From positions 1-36,288 of IMG/VR virus record IMGVR_UViG_3300041809_001881: a DNA stretch of 36,288 bases; one strand, 5' to 3'. The notes below the pieces were generated by a model. That model was not told the origin of the DNA and did no database searches. It worked only from the letters and a program-made list of their open reading frames with translations. The translations under genes and the position numbers were made by a program. Origin of the DNA: a virus. Shown here one piece after another: positions 6,774 to 13,845 of the stretch; positions within the stretch are counted from its first letter, which is position 1, and the number at the start of each line of letters is the position of its first letter.

Positions 6774-7601
6774 ATGCGATACCCCGGCGGCAAGAATCAT
6801 GGTTCGAGCTACCCCCGGATCATCAACCAGATCCCGCCGCACCACACCTACATCGAGCCCTTCGCCGGCTCGGCGGCCATCCACCGCATGATGCGGCCCT
6901 CGCAACGCTCGATCCTGATCGACCTATGCCCGGGCGCCCTCGGCAAACTTGCCGAGTGCGCCCGGGCGGGCACCGAACTGCTGCACGCCGATGCCCTGGC
7001 CTGGCTGGAACGCGACCCGCTCTGCCTGCCAGCCCCCAAAGTGCCGACGGTCCTTTATTGCGACCCGCCCTATGTCGCCTCGGCCTGCGCCAGCCGGCTG
7101 CGGTATGAGCACGTTCTGAGCGACGACCAGCATGCTCGGCTGCTCCGCCGATTAAAGCAGCTTCGCTGCTACGTACTGATCAGCGGCTTTTGGTCGGACC
7201 TGTATGCCGATCTGCTGGCCGGCTGGCGAGTGGTCTCCTGGCCGCAGATGACCCGCGGGGCGACCTGGTCCCAGGAGTTCCTGTGGTGCAATTTTCCCGA
7301 GCCGACCGAGCTCCACGACTACCGGTTTTTGGGGACGAACTTTCGCGAGCGACAGGATGTCAAGCGGCAGCAACAGCGGTGGCGGCGGAAGTTGGCCGCC
7401 ATGAGCACGCTCAAGCGGATGGCCCTGATGTCGGTGTTGGCCGATTTGCGACCTGGCCCCATCGGTGAAAATGCCGCGTGGGGCCCCGGGCCAGGGAACC
7501 TCGGCATTTCCGCCGAGCCGGACCGGCACGGCAAAGCTGCCGATGCCGGCAGCCAGCCCGCTCGATCGACCAACGGCAGAAATGCCGATAGCCGCGGCTA
7601 G
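6774..7601 (+). CDS. D12-class DNA adenine N6-methyltransferase (Dam-like)
   Basis: A 275-residue alpha-class adenine methyltransferase. Visible motifs: RYPGGK at 2-7 (motif X), YIEPFAGSAAI at 26-36 (motif I, SAM binding) and CDPPY at 96-100 (catalytic motif IV). It should methylate adenine in a short target such as GATC, protecting phage DNA or altering replication and transcription control. The usual core ends near residue 225 (TLKRMALMSVLADL). The last 45 residues come from a repetitive stretch of ggcagaaatgcc-type motifs and are probably a dispensable tail. No partner endonuclease lies beside it. Confidence 0.9.
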   Translation: MRYPGGKNHGSSYPRIINQIPPHHTYIEPFAGSAAIHRMMRPSQRSILIDLCPGALGKLAECARAGTELLHADALAWLERDPLCLPAPKVPTVLYCDPPYVASACASRLRYEHVLSDDQHARLLRRLKQLRCYVLISGFWSDLYADLLAGWRVVSWPQMTRGATWSQEFLWCNFPEPTELHDYRFLGTNFRERQDVKRQQQRWRRKLAAMSTLKRMALMSVLADLRPGPIGENAAWGPGPGNLGISAEPDRHGKAADAGSQPARSTNGRNADSRG

Positions 7602-7651
7602 CGGCAGAAACGCCGAGGCTGCCGGCGACCTTGGCAGAAATGCCTAGCAGG

Positions 7652-7751
7652 ACCTCATCGGCGAAACGGCCGATGATGGCCACCAACTAGGCCGCGGCGG
7701 TACCTCATCGGCGAAACGGCCGATGATGGCCACCAACTAGGCCGCGGCGGT
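7652..7751. repeat. 50-bp perfect tandem duplication between convergent genes
   Basis: Copies 7652-7701 and 7702-7751 are identical. Each contains the hairpin catcggc-gaaacg-gccgatg. The second copy holds the last 15 nt of the minus-strand gene, including its stop; the first repeats that end without the gene. It separates the converging methylase and minus-strand gene. The hairpins lack a T-run, so termination is possible but not shown. Confidence 0.9.
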
Positions 7752-8732
7752 CCTGTTGAGCCGCGCTTGCAGCTCGGTCACGAGCCGCGGGACCTCGGGC
7801 AGATCCTCGGGCTTGAGCCGCGCCAATAGCCGCTGGACGACGCTCAGCCGCACCGTCCGGAGCTTGCGGATCGAGACCGCGCGGGCCGGCAGGATTTTTG
7901 AGATTTCCTGGTCGACGACTGTGGCCGGCAGCTTTTCGGCCACGGCCCTGGACCACAACTCTTTGGCCGCTTCGGCATAGGCCGGTACGAGCTGCCAGCG
8001 ATCGCTATCGCGATCGCGCTTGCGCTCGAGCAAAAGCGGGAACAGCCGGATCACAGAGAACGGCACGCTGTTGGCCGCCTGGCGGGAAGATAGGCTGTCG
8101 GGCCGCCAGCCACCCAGGAGGGTCGCCACCCAGTAGCAGCGCACGAAGAGATCGACGCGGGCCTCCTTCCGCTCCAGCTTCGCGTCGGCCAGTTCGCTGC
8201 GGATCTTTTTCAGGGCCGTGGCCCGATCCAAGGCCGTCCGCTTTTCGAGCTGCGAGCGGATCCAGGCCTCGCTGAGCATCCCCAGCAACAGCACCTTGAA
8301 GGTGGTCGAGCGCTGCGCCTGCCGGTACTCGCTGAGCAAGAGCTCGATGCTGACATTCTCCGGGAGGAGACTCTTTTCCGCCCTGTCTTTTGCGGGGGCG
8401 TTCCGCACATGGGCCTTCACCGGGACTTCCGCCGCCGGCTGAGTACTGACCTCTCCCGCAAGAATTGGCCCATTGGCCGTGCCCGGCGGCACGCGATAGC
8501 CGGCCCCGTGGCCATAGGGGACGGAGCCGGGAGGGACTTGTTGCGTAGAAGGCGCGTCAGGCGCCGCGGAGACGGCCGATGGAGGGTTGCCTGAGGTTGG
8601 GTTATTGACCGCGGCCGCGGACGCCTGACGCGCCTCCAGGAACTGGGCGCTTGGCTGGGGGGATCGTCCCGAGGGTTTGGAGCCGAAACCGAACATAGAA
8701 GAAATCGCAGAACCGGCACGACTCGCAGACAT
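7737..8732 (-). CDS. Hypothetical protein, the only minus-strand gene
   Basis: A 331-residue protein. Residues 1-120 are Ser/Pro/Ala-rich and probably disordered. Residues about 125-225 look helical and charged (SEYRQAQRSTTFKVLLLGML; ELADAKLERKEARVDLFVRC), followed by a hydrophobic YWVATLLGGW segment and another helical region with many Arg and Leu (SIRKLRTVRLSVVQRLLARL). I do not recognise the family. Its orientation and isolation between early and later modules fit a lysogeny, immunity or superinfection-type gene, but no helix-turn-helix is obvious. The start has gaggg 8 nt upstream. An intrinsic-terminator-like hairpin lies in its leader. Confidence 0.65.
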   Translation of the reverse strand: MSASRAGSAISSMFGFGSKPSGRSPQPSAQFLEARQASAAAVNNPTSGNPPSAVSAAPDAPSTQQVPPGSVPYGHGAGYRVPPGTANGPILAGEVSTQPAAEVPVKAHVRNAPAKDRAEKSLLPENVSIELLLSEYRQAQRSTTFKVLLLGMLSEAWIRSQLEKRTALDRATALKKIRSELADAKLERKEARVDLFVRCYWVATLLGGWRPDSLSSRQAANSVPFSVIRLFPLLLERKRDRDSDRWQLVPAYAEAAKELWSRAVAEKLPATVVDQEISKILPARAVSIRKLRTVRLSVVQRLLARLKPEDLPEVPRLVTELQARLNRTAAA

Positions 8733-8989
8733 GGCGGAACCCTCACGGGAAGAAAAAAGGCCAGGGAAGTGACGCTCCTTCCATGGCCTCGCTGACTATC
8801 CAGCCCCCTAGCGATGTTGCTCTTCGGCATCATGCGATTAGGAACTGTGCAGGCCCTGCCAGATTTCCGCGCAGTGGATTTGCAACCGTCATAACCGCGA
8901 CGTAGGGTTTCCTAGCTACGGAAGTTTTGCAGCTGGCATCTGCCGCACGATCCTCCCACCTCACACTTTCCCACCAATCGGAGCCCGCC
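8733..8989. promoter_or_regulatory. Divergent intergenic region, presumed promoters
   Basis: This 257-bp gap separates the minus-strand gene from the rightward gene at 8990, so it should hold a promoter for each. I see no convincing -35/-10 pair. It contains the terminator-like hairpin at 8749-8788 and short frames of no clear coding value on both strands. Confidence 0.45.
8749..8788 (-). terminator. Intrinsic terminator / attenuator in the leader of the minus-strand gene
   Basis: Read on the minus strand, the hairpin ggccatggaagg / cttccctggcc (one mismatch, 7-nt loop) is followed by ttttttctt. It ends about 17 nt before the start codon of the 7737-8732 gene. No other minus-strand gene lies upstream, so it most likely controls this gene's own transcript. 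Confidence 0.6.
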
Positions 8990-9343
8990 ATGTCCAAGAC
9001 CGTTTTTGCCGTTTTTGCCGTCGTCGCCGACGAATCCGGCGTCACCGTTGAGATTCGCGGCGAGAGCACTGCCGCCGTCCGCGCTTACCTGCCCCACGCC
9101 AGCACGGCGCTCGACACGCTCGACGCCCAGGCAGCGTCCGTCTGCAGCACTCGCTGCAGCCACACCGCCACGGTCCACGCCCTGTGCGCGAAGTACGGCG
9201 TGAACGTCGGCGCGAACGGCCAGATCATCGCCGCCCTGATTGCCGCCCTGCAGGCAGCCGGCCCGGCGATCGAGCAGCTCCTGCCGGCGATCGAAGCCAT
9301 CATCAACCTGTTCGGCAAGACCCAGAGCACGCCGACTTCCTAA
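8990..9343 (+). CDS. Hypothetical small protein with hydrophobic C-terminal helix (117 aa)
   Basis: The start is the ATG at 8990, the first gene after the divergent gap. The N-terminal part is beta-like (KTVFAVFAVVADESGVTVEI), the middle has four Cys (CSTRCSHTATVHALCAKY) and the C-terminal third is Ala/Ile/Leu-rich (IIAALIAALQAAGPAIEQLL). That last part is amphipathic or membrane-associated. This could be a membrane-active or structural protein. I do not recognise it. There is no canonical ribosome site (cggagcccgcc upstream), so the start is only moderately sure. Confidence 0.6.
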   Translation: MSKTVFAVFAVVADESGVTVEIRGESTAAVRAYLPHASTALDTLDAQAASVCSTRCSHTATVHALCAKYGVNVGANGQIIAALIAALQAAGPAIEQLLPAIEAIINLFGKTQSTPTS

Positions 9344-9395
9344 CCGTACTGACCTGGCAGTCAGCACGGGGTCCACGTACCTCGCTCCCAGGAGG

Positions 9396-9451
9396 CCCGG
9401 CGGCCGTCGCTCGCTAACAGGCGTAAGCCTGTGGAGCGACTAGCCGCCGGG
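9396..9451. repeat. Long compound hairpin (REP-like) just before the HNH gene
   Basis: Nested arms cccggcgg/ccgccggg, gtcgctc/gagcgac and acaggc/gcctgt fold the whole 56 nt into one long hairpin with a gtaa loop and small internal bulges. It ends 11 nt before the start codon at 9463, where a ribosome site would be expected. It resembles a chromosomal REP-type element. Confidence 0.8.
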
Positions 9452-9462
9452 GCCACTTTGCC

Positions 9463-9897
9463 ATGCCCCCACTTCCCGCCCTAATCTTGTTCGCCTTCCT
9501 GGGCCTGGCTGCGCTTTTCGCCAGTCTGATGCTCGTAGAGGACGCCTATCACTACGTCCTGCACCTCTGCGGCGACAGGAACAAGCATTACACGGCGAAC
9601 GGGCATCCGCGATCCGGCAAGTGGCGGGCCTTCGAACACAAATTGATCGAGGCGCGCGGCGGCGTGTGCCAGGCCTGCGGCGGGAAGGACGATCTGGAAG
9701 GGCACCATATCGAAGATTTTCACGCCCATCCGGAAAAGGAACTCGACCCGGACAACGTCGAAATCCTTTGTGGACCGCAGGGACACAACTGTCACCTGCG
9801 GATCGGCCACAGCTTCGACTATAAGGCGATCAACCCGAATTGCCGCGAAGACGCCGCCCGTCAGCGCCAGCGGATCAAGAACAGGGTGTACGAATGA
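9463..9897 (+). CDS. HNH nuclease-like protein with N-terminal membrane segment
   Basis: A 144-residue protein. Residues 5-24 form a hydrophobic helix (ALILFAFLGLAALFASLMLV). The C-terminal part is an HNH/zinc domain: C69-x2-C72, HH81-82, Asn98 in PDNVEIL, C103 and H108-x-C110-H111, all typical of small phage HNH proteins that assist packaging. A membrane anchor on an HNH protein is unusual. A start at ATG 9529 would remove most of the helix, but I see no better ribosome site there; the 9463 start has none because a large hairpin precedes it. It overlaps the next gene by ATGA. Confidence 0.75.
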   Translation: MPPLPALILFAFLGLAALFASLMLVEDAYHYVLHLCGDRNKHYTANGHPRSGKWRAFEHKLIEARGGVCQACGGKDDLEGHHIEDFHAHPEKELDPDNVEILCGPQGHNCHLRIGHSFDYKAINPNCREDAARQRQRIKNRVYE

Positions 9898-10121
9898 GCA
9901 CGCTGGCCCTGATCCTGGTCGTGTGGCTCTCGTTGCCCCTGGCAGCGACCGCCTACTTCGTCTACGTCGACTACTTCGGACCGCCGGCAGCCGATTACGA
10001 AAAGATACCGCCGCCGATGGCGTTCCTCTTGGCGCTTGGCTGGCCGGTCTACTTGCTATTCTTCGTCGTTTGGATGGCGTTTTCCCTGCTCTGCTCCTTG
10101 ATCTACGGAGACGACCCGTGA
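9894..10121 (+). CDS. Two-span small membrane protein, paralogue of 32665-32880
   Basis: A 75-residue protein with two hydrophobic helices (about 4-23 and 42-68) joined by a conserved loop AYFVYVDYFGPPAADYE, and a short acidic end (GDDP). Size and topology suit a class II holin, but nothing proves this. A close paralogue lies 22.7 kb away at 32665, sharing the loop and the second helix (LALGWP-x-Y, FSL-x-CS). Start and stop overlap both neighbours (ATGA, GTGA), so it is co-translated with the HNH gene and the next small gene. Confidence 0.75.
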   Translation: MSTLALILVVWLSLPLAATAYFVYVDYFGPPAADYEKIPPPMAFLLALGWPVYLLFFVVWMAFSLLCSLIYGDDP

Positions 10122-10357
10122 AGGCCCCCAGCGACAGCGAACTCTTGATGCAGGCATACCAGAGGCACCTCGGCAAACTGTACGACGTGTTCTTCGACGC
10201 CTGCATTTACGATCCACCCGACAAGGCCCTTGACCGCATGCACACCGGCCTGGTCAACGCGCAACACGCCTGCGACATGGCCCTCAAGCGGGTCGCCGCC
10301 GCCAACCTGGAAACCCTGAAACAAGCGAGGGAAGGGACATCGTCGAAAGGAAGATAA
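10118..10357 (+). CDS. Hypothetical helical protein (79 aa)
   Basis: The start is the GTG at 10118, which overlaps the preceding stop (GTGA). The protein is polar and helical (SELLMQAYQRHLGKLYDVFFDACIYD, in part; LDRMHTGLVNAQHACDMALK). There is no membrane segment or recognisable motif. Tight overlap with the two genes before it suggests a small co-translated cluster. Confidence 0.55.
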   Translation: MKAPSDSELLMQAYQRHLGKLYDVFFDACIYDPPDKALDRMHTGLVNAQHACDMALKRVAAANLETLKQAREGTSSKGR

Positions 10358-10493
10358 AGCTTTGAGAGTGGGAGCAGCCGGTTGCCGGTGGATTGCCTTT
10401 CCGCCAATCAAAGGCGGCCGTCGGTTTAGCTTCCAAGCATGCCTCTCATCTTCCTTTCGACCATTTTCCTTCCAACCGGAAACGAGGAACGCC

Positions 10494-11294
10494 ATGAAAG
10501 AAGAGTCCACCTTCAAAGCCGCGACCAGACTGGTTCTCGCCGCGCTGACCTGCTTTGCCCTGTTCTATTTCTGCGGCAAGATCCATGCCCAGACGCCCAA
10601 CCTGGTCGTGTCGGCCGGTTCGACCGGGCAGGCATCGGCCTTGACGATTACCAGCGATAGCCAGGCCCCGTGGAAGTGTTTTACGGTTTCTGGATCCAAC
10701 GTGATATGGGCCGAATCGAACGGCACCACGGGCGGGATTTTCTACGGCACGATCGCCACGGCCACCTCCGGAAGCGCCGGGCCCGTCACACCGCCGGCAC
10801 CGGCCGACACGCTGCCGATCGCCGCCCTGACAACCAGCGTCTCCGCGGCCGTTGCCGGCGTCGATGATGCCACGGTTAGCGCCGTAGCGACCGGATACGA
10901 AACCATCGCCAAGGAAGTGGACGCGGGCGCGATTACCACGCCCACACAGCTTTACCTCACGACCGGCGTGCAGTTGCTTGCCTTGACCAGCGCGCAACAG
11001 ACGGCCGTCGAGCCGCTGACCTCGACGGTCAAGAGCTGGCTGAACGCACAACAGACGGCCGGCAAGCTGAGCGAGGAAAAGATGGCCGACTATGCCCGCG
11101 TGTTCCACGCGATCGCCGCCAGCCTGAATCGCCCGCGACCCGGAGTACCGGGTACCCCGCCCGCGCCGGCAGTCGCCAAAGCCAAGGCCGTACCCAAGGA
11201 AGCGCCGCCCAAGCCCGTGGGGAATTCCCCATGCGCCAACGGCCAATGCCCAACGAACGAGCAACCGACGCGGCGCCTGCGTTGGAGACAGTGA
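10494..11294 (+). CDS. Exported Ala/Thr/Pro-rich protein of unknown function
   Basis: A 266-residue protein. Residues 1-32 look like a signal peptide or anchor: basic start, hydrophobic stretch (LVLAALTCFALFYFCG) and an Ala-x-Ala-like end (KIHAQT). Then comes a Ser/Thr/Gly-rich, probably beta domain (about 35-95), a helical Ala-rich domain (about 105-210), and a Pro/Ala-rich tail with CANGQC. Export suggests action at the cell envelope. It is preceded by a pyrimidine-rich ccattttccttcc element at 10461, shared with two other exported-protein genes. I do not recognise a family. Confidence 0.65.
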   Translation: MKEESTFKAATRLVLAALTCFALFYFCGKIHAQTPNLVVSAGSTGQASALTITSDSQAPWKCFTVSGSNVIWAESNGTTGGIFYGTIATATSGSAGPVTPPAPADTLPIAALTTSVSAAVAGVDDATVSAVATGYETIAKEVDAGAITTPTQLYLTTGVQLLALTSAQQTAVEPLTSTVKSWLNAQQTAGKLSEEKMADYARVFHAIAASLNRPRPGVPGTPPAPAVAKAKAVPKEAPPKPVGNSPCANGQCPTNEQPTRRLRWRQ

Positions 11295-11506
11295 CAAAAC
11301 ACGTTCCCCATGCCGGAAACAAGTCCGGGCAAGTTGAGTGCTCGGTGGCAGACGGGCCGTCCACGGGAAGCCATGCAGTCGCAGGATGGCTTGCCGGGGA
11401 CGGTGGCAAACCCGACATCGACGCCTAGCCTCGACAGTAGCGGGTAGCCGTCCGGGTTCAAATCCCGGTGGGGACACTGACCACGAACCGCACGAAAGGG
11501 AAGAAC
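11295..11506. other. Non-coding gap with hairpins and a tRNA-like 3' end
   Basis: About 212 bp without a convincing gene. It contains a hairpin with 7-bp stem aagccat/atggctt and loop gcagtcgcagg (about 11368-11392), and a perfect T-arm-like hairpin at 11452-11468. A short frame running to 11428 from inside the previous gene has no ribosome site and low coding quality. Confidence 0.5.
11452..11476 (+). other. tRNA T-arm plus acceptor-strand-like fragment
   Basis: ccggg-ttcaaat-cccgg is a perfect 5-bp stem with a canonical 7-nt T-loop. It is followed by tggggac and a, which read as acceptor 3' strand plus discriminator base. A partner gtcccca is absent at normal tRNA distance upstream, so this is not a complete tRNA. 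It may be a tRNA-derived fragment, as found at attachment sites. Confidence 0.35.
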
Positions 11507-11809
11507 ATGACGAACTTCGGCCTAATCCTGATTGCCGTCGGCTGCTTGTGTCTGGCGATCGCGGTTGGATATAGCGTCGTCTACGGGCTTGGCTACCCCT
11601 GGGTGATTCCCACCTGGGTCATCCGATGGTGGCTCGGCGGGTTCGTCGCCGCGGGGGCGCTACTGAGCTACGTGGGAGTGGCCCTGGGCTACGCCCCGCG
11701 TTGGATGGCAGAGCGCGGAGACGACGATGACGACGCGTTCGACCCACCCGAGCCCGGACCGCGGGACGAAGGCCGGTTTTTCAGGATCGATCCCGCGCAC
11801 TTGAACTGA
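11507..11809 (+). CDS. Two-span membrane protein with acidic tail (100 aa)
   Basis: Two membrane helices (about 4-28, LILIAVGCLCLAIAVGYSVVY in part, and about 43-64) are joined by a Trp-rich loop (YPWVIPTWVIRWW). A strongly acidic cytoplasmic-type tail (RGDDDDDAFDPPEPGP) follows. Holins often have two helices and a charged tail, so it is a holin candidate given the nearby peptidase gene. The ribosome site aaaggg lies about 8 nt before the ATG. Confidence 0.65.
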   Translation: MTNFGLILIAVGCLCLAIAVGYSVVYGLGYPWVIPTWVIRWWLGGFVAAGALLSYVGVALGYAPRWMAERGDDDDDAFDPPEPGPRDEGRFFRIDPAHLN

Positions 11810-11916
11810 GAGCCGTCGCTTAACTGACCATGACCGCTATCCGAGCCGGCTTCCCCAACAGACGTTGCAGGGGCGGCCGGATGCACCACATCCGCGATTA
11901 CAAAGGACCATCACCA

Positions 11917-12399
11917 GTGACCACGAAACTCCGCACCGATCCCGCCCACACCACCGAGGTCAAGCCTAACACGCTACTCACCGCAGTCGGCATGACCGTG
12001 CTCGGCAAGCTGCAGAGCGAAAAGGAATCCAAGGCGAACCGGGCCATGCTGGAGCCGGCCCTGCACAAAATCAGCCTGGCGGTCAGCGGCACGATCGACG
12101 GCAAGCAATGGACGCACTGCATCGGGGGAACCCTGTGCATCGCGCCGGACGGAGCGCCCACCGCATCCTCCTCCACCCCCTGGGCGGAACTATTGCACTC
12201 GGCCGTTTGCGTGATGAGCGCTACCGAACGGCAAGCCTGGCTGGAGGAAGTGGCCAAGGGCGGCATTCCCGAGCCGAAATGCGGGGAAGAGAAGTCCGCC
12301 ACCGTCAGCGCCGAGCTGGAGCCCGCACTGAAAGCCTACCGGGCGACGAACCCGGTCACCAAGAAGGGAACCGTCACGTTCGCGCGTGCCACTGCCTGA
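11917..12399 (+). CDS. Hypothetical protein
   Basis: The start is uncertain. GTG 11917 (after caaagga) fits best; ATG 11881 or ATG 11830 in the same frame would extend the N-terminus with Arg-rich sequence. From 11917 it has 160 residues. The middle (HKISLAVSGTIDGKQWTHCIGGTLCIAPDG, in part) looks beta-rich, followed by helices (TERQAWLEEVAKGG). The pattern suggests a small globular protein; no motif is recognised. It lies 2 nt upstream of the next start. Confidence 0.55.
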   Translation: MTTKLRTDPAHTTEVKPNTLLTAVGMTVLGKLQSEKESKANRAMLEPALHKISLAVSGTIDGKQWTHCIGGTLCIAPDGAPTASSSTPWAELLHSAVCVMSATERQAWLEEVAKGGIPEPKCGEEKSATVSAELEPALKAYRATNPVTKKGTVTFARATA

Positions 12400-12401
12400 C
12401 C

Positions 12402-12626
12402 ATGAGCGAATTCGCGGCACAACTTGAAAAGGCGAAAGAGCTGGCCGTCAGCGGTTCGTTGGTTGTGCCGCCGGCACAGTCCGAAACCCTGTGGTTGCCG
12501 CCAGTCAAAGAGCCCGAGCCCGACTTTACGGACGTAACGTGGCACAGCTTCATGCACTACGGCCTGTCGAATTTTGCCCCACCTCCATCCCACCCTAAGA
12601 AGGAAATTCCATGTCCCGCGTTTTGA
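12402..12626 (+). CDS. Hypothetical small protein (74 aa)
   Basis: Begins 2 nt after the previous stop and ends 16 nt inside the peptidase gene. A helical N-terminus (MSEFAAQLEKAKELAVSG) is followed by an extended Pro-rich region (VVPPAQSETLWLPPVKEP). No motif is recognised. Its 3' end contains the ribosome site (aagaagga) of the peptidase gene, so the two are probably coupled. Confidence 0.5.
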   Translation: MSEFAAQLEKAKELAVSGSLVVPPAQSETLWLPPVKEPEPDFTDVTWHSFMHYGLSNFAPPPSHPKKEIPCPAF

Positions 12627-13690
12627 AGCACAACGGCCGACTGGCCCGTTTCGGTTATCGCCCCAATCCCGAGCACCGCGGCGAACTGGCCGTCCGCACC
12701 GCCCATCACCTGTTCGCCTTGAACATGCTGACCTCGGCCCCGGACGACAACGGCGATCGGCTGAACTACCGCATGGTGATGGCCTGCGCCAAGGCCGCCC
12801 ATTTGTCGCCATGGTTGACCAGCGCCGACGGCACCGAGCGGCTGAATTCCTACGATCAAAACCAGAGCGAAGCCTGCACCGGCCACGGTCGATCGATGCA
12901 GATCGCCCTGGAAGATGCGGCCACCTGCGTAATGGCCGGTGCGCCCGGTACCGCCGGCGCGCCGGTCTTCAAGGCCATGCCAGCGCCCGAGGTGCAATAC
13001 GCCTTCGGCCTGGAAGTCGACGGCACGCTCGGGCACGATGACGGCTGCTCGGGGAGCGGCATCGTCGAGGGTTCGGAGCGCTACGGCACATGGTACGAGA
13101 TGGACGTCGACCTCGACAGCCAAGGCGACAACACCGAAACCCTGAGCCAGGGCAACTGGGCGGGCACTACGTCCGCGGACGTGGCGCGGATCGCCGCCTG
13201 GTACCAGCGGATCGAGCGGTTCGCGACGAAGGGCGTGCCCGCCAACGTCGCCGCAATGGCCGCGCAGCACAAGAGCGTCTCGCACGCGAACGTGACGACC
13301 GTGTCGCAGGCCTGGGCCGCGATCGGCAACGCCTATGCCGTGCTCATTTGTTCGAACGTCTCGTTCGAAGGGCAGAGGAACGCGGAAGGCATCATCGGGG
13401 CCACGGGACACGACTGGCCGCACTGTATGGTGGTGTCGAGCCGCCGCACGTCGCCGACCTACGGGCGTTTGTACCTGGTTCACCAGAGCTGGGAAATCGA
13501 CTGGACCACGGGGCCATACTACGCGGACCAACCCGCGGGTTCGTTCTGGATCACGGAGAAGGACCTGCAGAGCATCCTGGTCTGCCAGTGGAACCGCAGG
13601 ACGGTCGTCCGCGACTGCTGGACGTCGACCGGGCACCAGGGCTTCACCGCGCGGGCCGATGCCTTGCCGCAGTGGGTCAAGGCGGCATAG
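12611..13690 (+). CDS. Papain-like (C1-type) cysteine peptidase, possible lysis enzyme
   Basis: A 359-residue protein with a papain-fold signature: Gln85-...-Cys89 in NQSEACTGHG (papain has Q-x5-C), a His in HDWPHCMVV (His271 most likely), and then VHQSWEIDW at about 290-298, the position of the papain NSW motif, where Asn is replaced by Gln292. The remaining sequence has hydrophobic cores typical of the fold and no signal peptide. Peptidoglycan-cleaving enzymes of this fold exist. Given the membrane proteins around it, this may be the endolysin, but a processing or host-directed protease is equally possible. The ribosome site aagaagga is well placed. Confidence 0.6.
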   Translation: MSRVLKHNGRLARFGYRPNPEHRGELAVRTAHHLFALNMLTSAPDDNGDRLNYRMVMACAKAAHLSPWLTSADGTERLNSYDQNQSEACTGHGRSMQIALEDAATCVMAGAPGTAGAPVFKAMPAPEVQYAFGLEVDGTLGHDDGCSGSGIVEGSERYGTWYEMDVDLDSQGDNTETLSQGNWAGTTSADVARIAAWYQRIERFATKGVPANVAAMAAQHKSVSHANVTTVSQAWAAIGNAYAVLICSNVSFEGQRNAEGIIGATGHDWPHCMVVSSRRTSPTYGRLYLVHQSWEIDWTTGPYYADQPAGSFWITEKDLQSILVCQWNRRTVVRDCWTSTGHQGFTARADALPQWVKAA

Positions 13691-13741
13691 CAGCGAAGCA
13701 ACTGTTACGGGAGGGACGGGGCCGGCGGATTCCAGACGGGC

Positions 13742-13759
13742 GGATCCGCCGGCGGATCC
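13742..13759. repeat. 18-bp perfect palindrome after the peptidase gene
   Basis: ggatccgcc-ggcggatcc is a perfect palindrome and can also pair with ccggcggattcc about 20 nt upstream. It lies in the 155-bp gap 13691-13845. With no T-run it is not a classical terminator; nothing else stands out in the gap. Confidence 0.6.
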
Positions 13760-13845
13760 CGTTAAAAAGGTAGGTCCTAGACATCGACCCGAGGCCCGAA
13801 CTTCGATCCTGGCGCAAATTGGGGCCATGCGAGAAAGCACGAATC

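Noticed and set aside
8417-8833. Alternative minus-strand leader gene starting at 8833
   Set aside because: It passes through the terminator-like hairpin and is in a different frame from the supported 7737-8732 gene, with a low-complexity Arg/Pro/Ser-rich product.
9396-9451. Rho-independent terminator
   Set aside because: A long stable hairpin but no T-run on either strand; more likely a REP-like element.
11231-11428. Frame overlapping the 3' end of the exported protein gene
   Set aside because: No ribosome site and a composition unlike a protein; it runs through structured non-coding DNA.
11303-11476. A full tRNA or tmRNA using gttcccc at 11303 as the acceptor partner
   Set aside because: Six of seven acceptor pairs could form, but the 174-nt distance is too long for a tRNA and too short for tmRNA, and no D or anticodon arms are visible.
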